DNA from: Bolinopsis microptera
Lineage: Eukaryota; Ctenophora; Tentaculata; Lobata; Bolinopsidae
Direction: 5' to 3'
NCBI RefSeq assembly: GCF_026151205.1
Contig: NC_087081.1
Coordinates: 1,849,886 to 1,913,885 of the forward strand
DNA length: 64,000 bases
Within the stretch, counting starts at the first letter, position 1. Every line of letters starts with the position of its first letter. Shown one piece after another: positions 24,880-35,911 of the stretch. The position numbers were made by a program, and so were the translations under genes. The notes beneath the pieces are model-generated. The model saw nothing but the letters and a program-made list of their open reading frames with translations. It searched no databases and was not told the origin of the DNA.

Positions 24880-25040
24880 TCATTGATCATCAGGTCTTTT
24901 TCCGACAAATATTGTTTTTTGTCCTCGATTGAGCTGCATTTCGTGATTTGAGTATTGACGTTGTTTATCGTCTGGATGGAATCCTATATTATTTGTATCC
25001 TTAATTGTGCTACTACTAAGCATACAAAACGTGGCTGAAG
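24880..25040 (-). CDS. Possible terminal exon of the SLCO gene (tentative)
   Basis: Minus strand: after a pyrimidine-rich TTCCAG acceptor, an open frame of about 52 codons runs to TGA at 24882-24880. It is polar, with no membrane segment, as in SLCO cytosolic tails. Its entry phase does not match the last firm SLCO exon directly, so an exon for the last membrane helix would have to lie between. I did not find one. Confidence 0.25.
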
Positions 25041-25419
25041 CTGGAATCCGAGGAAAAGAATAAAGTTGTAAATGTTAAGATGATACCGTCAGTCAAAATA
25101 ATAGTAAAAACTGAATCATATTCAAATATCATTATCATATCAAGTTGGCCTTTAAAAGTTTAAAGGATAAATTTGAGCATTTCGTCCCCAAAATCCAAAT
25201 GTAAATAAAAAGTCCGTCAATATTCGAAGTGACAACTTAAATTGTCCATTAACTAAACCATGACATTGAAATTAAAATGAATGCAACTCCTACACAAAAT
25301 ATGTAACGATGTGTGTTTCAAAATATGTTTAAAAATTGAGATTAAATAATAAGATAATAGCCAAGAGTTAATAATAAGATACGATTCAAGAGTTTAGAGT
25401 TGATTTGCTATGTGCATAA

Positions 25420-26278
25420 ACCAGCTCATTCTGGATACAGTCTCCATGCAATAAAGATGCAGATAGTTCCTGCTACGTGTAAACCAGCTTATTCTGGATA
25501 CAGTCTCCATGCAATAAAGATGCAGATAGTTCCTGCTACGTGTAAACCAGCTTATTCTGGATACAGTCTCCATGCAATAAAGATGCAGATAGTTCCTGCT
25601 ACTCTGGATACAGTCTCCATGCAATAAAGATGCAGATAGTTCCTGCTATTCTGGATACAGTCTCCATGCAATAAAGATGCAGATAGTTCCTGCTATTCTG
25701 GATACAGTCTCCATGCAATAAAGATGCAGATAGTTCCTGCTATTCTGGATATAGTCTCCATGCAATAAAGATGCAGATAGTTCCTGCTATTCTGGATATA
25801 GTCTCCATGCAATAAAGATGCAGATAGTTCCTGCTACTCTGGATACAGTCTCCATGCAATAAAGATGCAGATAGTTCCTGCTATTCTGGATATAGTCTCC
25901 ATGCAATAAAGATGCAGATAGTTCCTGCTATTCTGGATACAGTCTCCATGCAATAAAGATGCAGATAGTTCCTGCTACTCTGGATACAGTCTCCATGCAA
26001 TAAAGATGCAGATAGTTCCTGCTACGTGTAAACCAGCTTATTCTGGATACAGTCTCCATGCAATAAAGATGCAGATAGTTCCTGCTACTCTGGATATAGT
26101 CTCCATGCAATAAAGATGCAGATAGTTCCTGCTACTCTGGATACAGTCTCCATGCAATAAAGATGCAGATAGTTCCTGCTATTCTGGATATAGTCTCCAT
26201 GCAATAAAGATGCAGATAGTTCCTGCTATTCTGGATACAGTCTCCATGCAATAAAGATGCAGATAGTTCCTGCTACTC
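25420..26278. repeat. Minisatellite with 47-bp and 63-bp units
   Basis: The unit contains CTGGATACAGTCTCCATGCA, ATAAAGATGCAGATAG and TTCCTGCTA. The first three copies and one later copy (near 26,030) are 63 bp because they carry a 16-bp insert (CGTGTAAACCAGCTTA). All others are 47 bp. There are about 17 copies in all, with C/T variants (GATACAG or GATATAG). Confidence 0.95.
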
Positions 26279-26542
26279 GGAATCCTAGCTGACTCATCGT
26301 AAACGTCACTATCATACTGAAATTGGATGAATATCAGTGGCAAAATGATAAAGGAACCAGTTCAGATCTGTTTCTAGAGGACCGTATACAGACTCAGATC
26401 GAGATGCGCTAAAATCTCGATCCTTATTAGGGATTGGATATAATGTGATAATTCAACCATGTCGGTGAGTGTGTTGCAACGAAGTGGCACTACAATAAAC
26501 AGTCAATAATGGCGTGCTTTTTGAGAAATTCAGAACACATAC

Positions 26543-27444
26543 TCATGCAGATCGTAGAGCCAGCAGCTTCCTCCACCTCTCCACACTACGCAGTAGTTGT
26601 CAATGATAGCTCCAAACAGAATGGGTCCTAACACGAATCCAAACGCTCGTGTAAAGAACTCGTTCAATCCCTGTGCTGCGGACCTGTCGATTTCGGGAAC
26701 CACTCTGAGAATTTTCAAAGATTAGCCGCCAGAATTTTGACTATAATGTAGGATTAGTTTTGCCATATCAAACTTGGCTGTAATTTTGAGGAATTTAAAG
26801 CCTCGTGGAAGTGGAGGTAAACACTGCTTCTTGCGAACACATTATATCAATAATCAATAGTTGTATAAATCTGATTTGCAATTTGTGATTAGGAAAAACC
26901 ATGTGAGTAACCTAAAACAAGATTTTAACCACCAAGCTTCCAAGGTTTGATTTTCATAAATATTTTAGTTTTGTTGAACAAAATTCTGCTCACCTGAGGT
27001 AAGCCACACTTATGGCAGGGTAGTGACTGAAGAAAAAGAGGGCTCCGAAGAATTGCTGAATTACAAAAACTATCCACTTCCTCGTCGAACAGGAATCTTC
27101 TGCTGGACATGCTCCCGGGACTAAATCTGCCTTACTGCACTCACAATTCTCATAGACCTTCTTTTCTTCCTGCAATAAAATAGGAATTATCAGAAACAAT
27201 CCTCTGTACCATCAAACACTCGCTTATATGAGTAGGCTAGAATTAAACCTCTTAAAAATTATGACCAAGAATATTTTGTGTAACCGCCAATAAAGAGCTA
27301 AAATTTACGTTATATGAAGAACAGCCAGCATGGCAGGGGGAGAAGTAGGTTATCTTACTCTCCAGATCACAAACGGGCTCGTAGAAATCTTTTGAGCAAC
27401 TACATTCACCGTTACACTTGTCTGTCAAGTTCCTGCTTCCCTTG
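26543..27444 (-). CDS. SLCO: Solute carrier organic anion transporter (SLCO/OATP), three 3' exons
   Basis: Three minus-strand exons with matching phases. Exon 27309-27444 encodes the Kazal-like extracellular loop, with NGECSCS, YEPVCD and FSPCHAGCSSYN. Exon 26994-27169 begins with a second Cys-rich part (YENCECS...GACPAEDSC) and enters the next membrane helix, ending in VAYL. Exon 26543-26704 completes LRVVPEIDRSAAQG and carries RAFGFVLGPILFGAIIDNYC and CWLYD. This order is the SLCO signature for the loop after helix 9 through helix 11. Family role: sodium-independent uptake of amphipathic anions at the plasma membrane. The first nine helices and the last are not found nearby. Upstream sequence is minisatellite and then an opposite-strand sushi gene, so the gene may be broken, have very long introns, or be a fragment. 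Confidence 0.82.
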
Positions 27445-27769
27445 CTGAGATTATAGTTTTACATTTAGTCGACCTCTACTGCTGCTTAAGATTCTCAACG
27501 ATATAGCGAATATAAGTATAAGAATTAACAAGAGGAACTAAAAATCTCAAAAGCCGTATCTTAACACATTAAAATTGAGAATTGATTTTGCTTTTACTTC
27601 CAATCCAGGGAAAGGCCTTTTCTGTGAAGAGAGTGTTGAATTGACTGTCCGAATATTTGAATATGAGGAACTGACTGAGATTATGTCATGGAGTGACGGT
27701 GTGAGACACTGATTTATCAATTAGAGTAAAAACCGAGCAATAGAGAGCTGATAAGCGAGAGCTTTAATT

Positions 27770-28220
27770 ATTACATTTGACCTGTACACTTGTATTTTAA
27801 TTAGTACATTGTTGAAGAGAGAGACAGTGTTTGTATTTTAATTAGTACATTGTTGAAGAGAGAGACAGTGTTTGTATTTTAATTAGTACATTGTTGAAGA
27901 GAGAGACAGTGTTTGTATTTTAATTAGTACATTGTTGAAGATAGAGACAGTGTTCGTATTTTAATTAGTACATTGTTGAAGAGAGAGACAGTATTTGTAT
28001 TTTAATTAGTACATTGTTGAAGAGAGAGACAGTGTTTGTATTTTAATTAGTGCATTGTTGAAGAGAGAGACAGTGTTTGTATTTTAATTAGTACATTGTT
28101 AAAGAGAGAGAGACAGTGTTTGTATTTTAATTAGTACATTGTTGAAGAGAGAGAAAGTGTTTGTATTTTAATTAGTACATTGTTGAAGAGAGAGACAGTG
28201 TTTGTATTTTAATTAGTACT
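27770..28220. repeat. 41-bp tandem repeat, about 11 copies
   Basis: The unit reads GTACATTGTTGAAGAGAGAG, ACAGTGTTTG, TATTTTAATTA, with few point variants. Confidence 0.95.
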
Positions 28221-28329
28221 ATACAAGTAAATTTTCTGTGCCTCCGGCAGACCAAGGAGAACCTTTCCGTCGTTATAACTTACGGCACAATAAAGTTCTC
28301 ATAGTTGTCATATCCTGGACAAAAAGTTC

Positions 28330-28490
28330 GAAGCTTGGAAACAAATTTTTAAAAAATTCAACGGACTTCAACTTGGACGGACCTTAATTAAATGAACGGA
28401 CTTTATTTGAACGGAGATTAAGATGAACGTTAGGGCCTCCAGCGTTCATTTAATGTCCGTCCAAATAAGGTCCGATAAGGTATATTTTTA
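28330..28490. mobile_element. Small palindromic element
   Basis: GGACGGACCTTAATTAAATG and CATTTAATGTCCGTCC face each other. A related CGTTCATTTTAATGTCCG word occurs near 2270. No coding sequence. MITE-like by inference. Confidence 0.45.
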
Positions 28491-28570
28491 AAGCGACAAT
28501 ATTTTAAGACAGTTTACTAATACTAGTTGCGCGAAAAAACGACATTCTAAAATCAAATTACCTACCGAAG

Positions 28571-28750
28571 GTTGCGAGGAACTGAGCCTGAAGAACGTGT
28601 CATCAATGGAGCCTGGACTTCCTGTAGCACATGGAACACTGATGACGGTACAATGCGAAACAGAGTTCATCAACAAAGGGGGAAAAGTGAGGTGCCTGGA
28701 TGGAGTGTTAGTCGGCCTTGTCCATGATGCGCCACTTTGTGAAATCATAA
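28571..28750 (+). CDS. Sushi (CCP) domain exon of a secreted or surface protein
   Basis: A 180-bp exon flanked by an AG acceptor and a GTATGT donor. Both junctions are phase 1, as is usual for sushi modules. It encodes CEELSL...GLPVAHGTLMTVQCETEF...GGKVRCLDG...HDAPLCE, with the four-Cys pattern of a CCP domain; the Trp usually seen near the last Cys is absent. CCP modules mediate protein binding in complement-like and adhesion proteins. Upstream exons are not identified. It may continue at 29729 and 30294. It lies on the opposite strand to the SLCO exons. Confidence 0.7.
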
Positions 28751-28979
28751 GTATGTTTTTCTTAAACTTTAAGAAAGAGATGCTGCGAGCTTCACGTTTA
28801 AATTAGCGCGAGTTACTTTGGTAACTAGAACGCAGAGCAAAATAAAAATTTCGAGATCGTGATGAGGCGCTGCAATTATTCCACATTATAATTCTGTCTG
28901 GCCAACAGAACTTGAATAACATATGGCGCGAAACTAGGAAAAAAATTCAATAATTTTGGAATATGTTAGGTTAAAGCGT

Positions 28980-29150
28980 ACTGCTATTTTCCTTACCTAT
29001 TTTCCCTACCTATTTCCTAACCCGGTAGGGGTACCCCTACCTATTTTCCTCCCATATTTCCCTACCTATATTTCCTAACCCTTACCTATTTTTCTCCCAT
29101 ATTTCCCTACCTATTTCCTAACCCTTACCTATATTTTCCTTACCCAAGAT
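28980..29150. repeat. Degenerate CCCTACCTATTT repeats
   Basis: Many imperfect copies of CCTACCTATTTCC and CCTAACCC, with a small GGTAGGGGTACCCCTACC palindrome at about 29022-29041. It lies in an intron of the sushi gene if the exon model is right. Confidence 0.7.
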
Positions 29151-29239
29151 ATCATACGAACCTACAAATGTAAGTTTAACTATTTAACAGAGTATGGCGG
29201 TGATCAGTGAGTATCATTTTCAATAAATATTGTATTATT

Positions 29240-29320
29240 TTACTGGGCAGCACTCAGCCTGTCATTCCGCTGAATCTTTATTCGTTTATGAAAATAATAG
29301 CCTGGGGTTCCCAGGTAAGT
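29240..29320. repeat. Inverted copy of the GCGGAATGACAGG dispersed repeat
   Basis: Contains GGGCAGCACTCAGCCTGTCA, TTCCGC and CCTGGGGTTCCCAGG, matching 12330-12440 in reverse. Confidence 0.55.
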
Positions 29321-29728
29321 GCTTAAGTGTTATTTAGAAACAAAAATCCTGTGCAATATTGATCAAGTAATCAAGTTTTTAGATAAACAAATTCTTTGTG
29401 AAAATGTACATCGTGCTTTGCATAAAAATGTTGATAAGGCGATCATGAAGCTATCTAAAATTTCAGAAAAAAAGAAGAGCGACGAAACTTGATGGGGTTC
29501 TTATACTCACGGAAAGAAAAATGACCTTAATCTTGCAGGCGGTAAGCACTAGAATCTATGCTCAGGAATTATATAGCGTAACTTCGATTAATTTACGCGG
29601 GCATAAAATAGTTTCAAGAAATAAACTCTCGATAATGGCAAATATTTAATAGTTTGATGAGGTCTTATTCTAATTCAGTGATTGTGTGAAACTCAGCTTA
29701 TTTTAGAATAACACATTACTTTTTGCAG

Positions 29729-29793
29729 GGACAGTTTCAGGTAAACTGCAAAACAGAATGAACGAAGGTTACACGAAGGACACCACGCACTAA
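29729..29793 (+). CDS. Downstream exon of the sushi gene: terminal exon or 12-nt microexon
   Basis: After TTTTTGCAG the frame that continues the sushi exon (phase 1) stays open for 21 codons to TAA at 29791-29793. Alternatively the first 12 nt (29729-29740) are followed by a good donor, GTAAAC, making a phase 1-1 microexon that joins the exon at 30294 in frame. Confidence 0.4.
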
Positions 29794-30293
29794 GACGCAC
29801 TTTCACAGCTATAATGTATAACCACTTCATAAATTAGATAGTAAATAATCAGTTGCATTTGTCTTTGTGTTGTGTTCCCAATCTCAAATAAGAATATGAT
29901 AGAACTTGGTTTTTAGTTTCAATGCGGGTAGTACCACTACTACCATTATTACGATATCGTAATACTAATAGTGGTACTTCATGATATCGATCCAAATAAA
30001 TTTTAATCAGTTAGATCTTAGCTAAATAGTGCGGACTCAAGTAGGAACATTTCAGCTCAAACAAATACCATGGTACGTGCCTACATACATAATACAAACT
30101 ATACAGCACCGTTAATAAAGAATAAAGGGGCAGTATCCAAAATTAATTTTTAATATTATGGCATAACACTTTCTTAAGCTCTTGAAATTAAATAGCGATT
30201 GTGACGCGTTGCTTTTCAATAAGAATTTCAAATTTTATTGTTTGATTCTATTGATATTTGATTGACTATTAAAATGATCAGCTCCCATTTCAG

Positions 30294-30355
30294 ATAACGA
30301 ACTAGAGGACAACTATCTTGACAACCGAAAGCGGAAAGAAGCATCGACTGTCTGA
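30294..30355 (+). CDS. Candidate terminal exon of the sushi gene
   Basis: CATTTCAG acceptor, phase 1 entry, 20 codons (NELEDNYLDNRKRKEAS core) ending in TGA. It is acidic then basic, like a short cytosolic tail or secreted C-terminus. It joins in frame from either the sushi exon or the 12-nt microexon. Confidence 0.4.
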
Positions 30356-30909
30356 AGCTACACATTGAAGGACTGGTATTGCAACTAAACAACTTGCATA
30401 TTACATAGACTCATAGAGACACATTAAAGCGAACAATTATCTAGTTCAAATTGATAAACTTCATTTAGTGGCTATTATAATACTAGCTAAGTTATCCTCC
30501 AAATGATAAAAGTATCATTATGGTAATGTGCATTTTTATTCAAGATTTTTGAAATTACTTTTATTCTCATTTTGCAAGGTGACAATTAATTTTTTATTAT
30601 GTACTTGTTTGACCTCATGCTAATTTAAAGTTGTCGTTCAAATAACTAGTACTTTAGCATTTAGGCCATTTAATTTATCTTTTTGTTTCGGTTTAAGTAT
30701 AAAGAGCACAGTTTTATTTATTTTTCAGTCAAACAAAAATTTCACTTTTATGCCATTTATTACAATATCGGTATTTGGGTTGACATTATGTTTTGATTTA
30801 GTATTATTTGGGTTATAAAGTTAATTACAACGGAGTAATCTGGATTTGGCGATTACAGATTTTATTAATAAAAGATGTTTTCATATGAGAAAGTGTTCCG
30901 AGTCAAAGA
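30356..30909. other. Non-coding stretch
   Basis: AT-rich, no gene seen. The 3' end of the following minus-strand LINE lies somewhere here. I see no clear poly-A (poly-T on this strand) tail or target duplication to fix it. Confidence 0.4.
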
Positions 30910-33082
30910 TTATAATTTGGCAATATTGTTAATGTTAGGAATTTGTTTGGAGGACGCTTTAGGGAATCTTCGTTCATGAGCTTTGGTAAGGAACCTTCCT
31001 AGGTCTCCGATGGTTGAAGGGTGTGCGAAGATCTGTCCAATGTCAGAGAAGAGTAATGTTTTACTTTGTTGGGACAAACAGTGGCGGAGATCTTCATAGA
31101 GAGGGCAAGTACGCAATACATGAAGTTCATCTTCGATGATTGGATCAGGGAAAGGAAGCTCTAGAAGAAGATCGAGTGACTCCGCATCTGTAGTGGAACA
31201 GTGTTTGCATGCCCTATTCGAAAGTTTATGTCGATGCATGCCGTGTCTTCCAGTTTCGATGTTGTATTGATGCGAGCTTGTTCTGAGTTGCGCAAGTCTC
31301 CTAGTCTGCTGTGGCCGTAGGTTGATCGACAGGTATGTTTCGCAACCGAAGCTTGCCTTGATGAGGTTGTAGAATCCTAGTTTTCTGTTGAGTTTTCGCT
31401 CTTTGTTCCATTGTTGAACGAAAAGGGTTTTCATAGCCTCGCTGATTTCGAGCGGGTTTGAGATATCACTTCCTCCTGTCAGTTGTTTCACTGTGTTCTT
31501 GGTGGATTCCAGCCGGGAGAACCATAACAGATTCAGATCCCTCTGCTCGGCGTAAGCGTGCCTTACTAAAGAAGAGCATCCCTCTTTGTCAAGTCCCTCC
31601 AACCTCCCGAGGTAGCTATAGACTTGGGACGTAAGCTCGATGGCAAGCGGGTATCTTCCAGTGTCACCCCACACAGCGGTGTTTGAAGTCGATTTGTTGA
31701 CATTCATAGTCCATTTCATAAATGATAGGTGAACTTTCTCCAGGGGGTCTTTTGCTGTATCCTGAGTAGCCGGATAACTCCCCGAGGCAAAGATAGACAT
31801 GAAATTTGTCATGGGAAGCCAGATCTGACACCCGTAGGATAGAACAGGAACAATCAGAGTGTCGAAAAGCTTAAACACAGTTGTCTTCCGGAGGTATCGA
31901 AGGTCAAGCATACTCTTGAGAGAGAAGTAGCTCCGGAGCCCTTTTTGTCTAAGCTTTATCTGGGCAAGTTTTAAAGATCCCGTGAGTGTGAATGTAATTC
32001 CAAGATATGTGTACTCACGCACTGATGGCAAGGTCATTTCCCCGTAGACAAAATTAGTACTGTCCTTGAGCACCCGTCCTGCCCGGTTAAACACCATAAT
32101 TGCTGTTTTTGATATGTTAACCGATAACCCCCACTCTTGACAGTAGGTATGTAAAACTTCTAACATTCTTTGAAGACTCTCTTGATCAAGAGCCAGCAGA
32201 ATCAGGTCATCGGCCCAGAGGAGGTGGGTTACTCTAGTACTTTTCAGTAACGGTACTTCGACATTTTCCATAGAATTAAGGTCTTCTGATAGTTGGTGTA
32301 TGAAGCATTTGAAGAGTTCTGGAGACATGGGGTGTCCTTGTTCAGTCCCGCAAAGAACATCGATCTTTTCAGAGAGCTTGTTCAAGAGCTTGATTTTTGC
32401 TTTGGAGTTTGTGTACATGAACTCCATGCAACCAAAGAATCTTCCTTTGATGCCTAGTTTCCAGAGTTTGTACAAGAGTGCCTCCCGGCAGACTGTATCA
32501 AACGCTTTGGCGTAGTCAACAAAACAGGAGAACAGTCTGCCTTTGTTAGCTTTTACATATTTTTCTATGCAAGTCGACAGTGTCAATATATGATCTGCTG
32601 TTTGCGCGTTTTTGCAAAACCCCAGTTGATTGGGGGTGTCAGGGTTTGTCTCAGCACGGAATTTTATAAGTCTCTGGAGGAGAATACTTGCAAACAGTTT
32701 TCCCACGTTGCTGGCTACTGCAATTGCCCTATAGTTATTGGGATCGTAGATGTTGCCTTTTTTGTGCAGAGGCGTCACAACAGATGTTCCCCAGGGATAA
32801 ACTCTGTGTGATAGACATAGGTTAAAGAGATGCAGTATAGCGCACTGCATATGTTTTCCAGAGAGTTTGAGAAATTCATTTGGGATTAAATCCTCCGACA
32901 CTGCTTTCCCTTTCTTGAGCACTCGAGTACAAGCCAACAGTTCTTCGGAGCTTATGTCTTGGTCAAGGATTTCTGTGAGTGTTTGCTGGGTGGCATCTCT
33001 GTCCATTTCGTCTTGTAGTTCTTTTATTTTCTTTGGGCTGATCGATGGTTTACTATACAGCTCTTTGAAGAATTTGCTGAAG
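30910..33082 (-). CDS. LINE ORF2, reverse transcriptase and C-terminal part
   Basis: The open frame encodes the RT domain: FSCFVDYAKAFDTV, then GTEQGHPMSPELF, then the catalytic LLWADDLILL (Asp-Asp at 32206-32211), then GLSVNISKTAIMVF and YTYLGITF. WADD replaces the more common YADD. Near the end there is a Cys/His motif (CKHC ... ELHVLRTCPLYEDLR) like the terminal zinc knuckle of many LINEs. The product copies LINE RNA at a nicked target. The frame extends upstream into the inserted palindromic element (to 33261), but those codons belong to the element. The copy cannot express full ORF2 because of the insertion. Confidence 0.87.
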
Positions 33083-33086
33083 TTAA

Positions 33087-34448
33087 GGGGGGGGGGGGCC
33101 AATGGGTATTTTTTTGTGAAACTTGATTTCGAGATAGCAATTGACCAACAAACTAAGACCAGTGACCGAACTTTTGAGGGGGTCCCGGACCCCAACCGCC
33201 AAACGGTGCGCGCATGGCAGCCACGCCCATATTTGGTCCAAATTAGGCCCAATTTAGCCAAATACCCTGAACATGCCCAAAACCAAGGTTTATGGTGCTC
33301 TACTTGTAGCTAGTGGTCCCCTGAACTCGTATATGAAATTTCATCAAGATTGGACAAAAAATGACTGAGTTATGAGCCAAAAACCATATGCCCATATTTG
33401 GGCATACGCACCAAATTTGGTAGATTTCGTCCCATAAATTGGTCAAATATCAATATTTTTGAATGAAACTTACTTTATATGAAAGGTAAGCCTAAACTAC
33501 ATATTATATGTAAGTTATAGCTTTATATCTGTTTAAATGTGGATACTAAGGCGAAAAAACCACAAAAAATGAACTAAATTGTCCATATCTCGGTTCGCGA
33601 TATTTGCGGAATTGATCTCATTAAAATTGTAACAACTCAATCAGTTTTCAAAATTTTTGCATGAAATTTTCGGAATCGACCCGAAATCGCATTTCCACCT
33701 TATTTTAAATACGGATTTTTGATTTAGGCCTCCAAAAAAATTTGGCGGCCAAATTCTGAATTTTTGTGAGATAATTTTGGAATTTGGCCGCCAAATTTTT
33801 TTGGAGGCCTAAATCAAAAATCCGTATTTAAAATAAGGTGGAAATGCAATTTCGAGTCGATTCCGAAAATTTCATGCAAAAATTTTGAAAACTGATTGAG
33901 TTGTTACAATTTTAATGAGATCAATTCCGCAAATATCGCGAACCGAGATATGGGCAATTTAGTTCATTTTTTGTGGTTTTTTCGCTTTAGTATCCACATT
34001 TAAACAGATATAAAGCTATAACTTACAGATAATATGTAGTTTAGGCTTACCTTTCATATAAAGTAAGTTTCATTCAAAAATATTGATATTTAACCAATTT
34101 ATGGGCCGAAGTCTACCAAATTTGGTGCGTATGCCCAAATATGGGCATATGGTTTTTGGCTCATAACTCAGTCATTTTTCGTCCAATCTTGAAGAAATTT
34201 CATATACGAGTTCAGGAGACCACTAGCTACAAGTAGAGTACCATAAACCTTGGTTTTGGGCATGTTCAGGGTATTTAGCTAAATTGGGCCTAATTTGGAC
34301 CAAATATGGGCGTGGCTGCCCTGCGCGCACCGTTTGGCGGTTGGGGTCCGGGACCCCCTCAAAAGTTCGGTCACTGGTCTTAGTTTGTTGGTCAACTACT
34401 ATCTCGAAATCAAGTTTCACAAAAAAATATCCATTGGCCCCCCCCCCC
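33087..34448. mobile_element. 1.36-kb palindromic DNA element with TTAA duplication
   Basis: The two halves are near-perfect inverted copies meeting at about 33768, with a short spacer (about 33756-33780). The ends are a G run and a C run. TTAA lies outside both ends (33083-33086, 34449-34452). Removing the element with one TTAA leaves the LINE codons on both sides in the same frame, so the insertion interpretation is strong. There is no transposase gene; the open frames at both ends are mirror copies of the arm. It is related to 20330-21255. Confidence 0.88.
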
Positions 34449-34452
34449 TTAA

Positions 34453-35911
34453 GCATGTCAAAGACGTCCAATTTGCTTCCATTTGTCTTCATATCTTTAA
34501 GCCTCTTGAAACGGGACCAGTTAATATTTTTGCCTCGATCGATGTCACTACATAGGTCCTCTATGAATGCAGACTTTTTAAGTTTTATGAGTTTCCGATA
34601 TGATCGTCGACTTTCATAGTAAGAGTCTCTGAGATTTTTATTCGTAGGATTTTTGCCGTAACTTTTGGACAGTTTGTTCAACTCCCGCTTGCCGTTTATA
34701 CAACTTACATCAAACCACGGAGCTTTGGGCTTCATCCTTTGTCTCCTTTTTCTTTTTCCGCTCACTATTTTCCTATCTGGCTTGTTCTTCGGACCCTTTG
34801 TCGAAAGAATAACATCGGCAATGTCTTGGAAGATAGATACGAGTTCTTCATTAAGACACAAAACTTGTTCTCTGTCTGTGCATTGGGTTTCCGCGATTCG
34901 GGTTATTTTCTGAACAAATTCTGGCGAATTCTGGATCGCATGAAACTGAAATTGAAGTTTCTCGTCCTCATTATCCCATTTGTATTTTTTAGGTGCGTCT
35001 TCTAGTGTTTCTAGTAGATCCTCTGCATCAACCAAGTTGTGTTTGTGCTTTATTTTGCAGATGCACGGCTTGTGGTCAGAAAATTTGTTAAGATTCTGCA
35101 CTTGGAATGACAGCAATGATTCAAACAATTCAGGTGTGACTGCCATATAGTCAACTACGCTGGCACCATTGTAGTTGACAGAGGTATATTCCCCAAAGAT
35201 GTCTCCCAGTGTATTACCATTTAGCAGCGATAGTCGATTACAAGCGAGGAAATCTAATAGTAGGTTACCCCTAGAGTTAAGTACTTGGTCCTTGCTTACT
35301 CTCCCGCTAGTCTTTGGATGGCTGGAGGGGATTTCATCTGGTTCAGAGTTAGGGTCGTCATCTTCAAAGTCGAAGTTAATGTTTCCAGTACGGGCATTTA
35401 GGTCACCCACCAGCAAGATCTTGCCAAGATCGGGATTCTGAGCTTTAAAGTCAAGGAGGTGCTCTAATGTTGTCATGTAAGGGGAGCCATCTCCAGCTTT
35501 GCGTTTTGACTTGTACGACGACTGCTCTGGTGAGTCGTAGACATTGATGATGGTGAACTTGTTTTCCATATCATTGGGATAGAAAGTAATAGCTTGGAAG
35601 TCAGGGCAATTTGTTTTGACTAGCTTTACTTGTTTTGAAATTGAGCGATGTACCCCAATGCAAATTCCACCCGATCGAGAGCCTTTTCTTGTGCTGTTGA
35701 AGCACTCATAGTTGGGGAGAAAAAACTCCTGTTTGGTTTCTTGCAGGCAAAAAACGCTGCTTTGTGTCAGGATGTTGACAAAGTCACTGTCTTCCATTTT
35801 TGGCCCTTCTTGGCTCATAACCGAGTCGTGGATGTTCCATGATAAAATTGGGAGGTTTTCGAGCATAGTGACCTTTTGTGCGATAGGAGGCAATCTGTGT
35901 GTTTTATTCAT
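34453..35911 (-). CDS. LINE ORF2, apurinic-type endonuclease part
   Basis: N-terminal part of ORF2: LPILSWNIHD, then SVFCLQETKQEF, IINVYDSPEQS, LLVGDLNARTGN (about 35375-35410), and SDHKPCICKI (about 35052-35080). This is the motif order of the exonuclease-endonuclease-phosphatase fold, with catalytic Glu, Asp/Asn and Asp-His pairs present. A basic linker (KRKRRQRMKPKAPWFD) follows. The frame runs into the inserted palindrome at 34448. The start codon overlaps the end of ORF1 by 8 nt. Confidence 0.88.

Noticed and set aside
25394..26110. Repeat proteins within the minisatellite
   Set aside because: Frames follow the 47/63-bp units and have no other support.
29308..29492. 53-codon open frame ending in a lysine-rich tail
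   Set aside because: No recognised domain. Its upstream border looks like a donor rather than an acceptor, so not called.
30910..33261. RT gene starting at the Met inside the palindromic element
   Set aside because: The first 55-60 codons are arm sequence of the inserted element and also occur in its other copies. The LINE frame itself enters at 33082.
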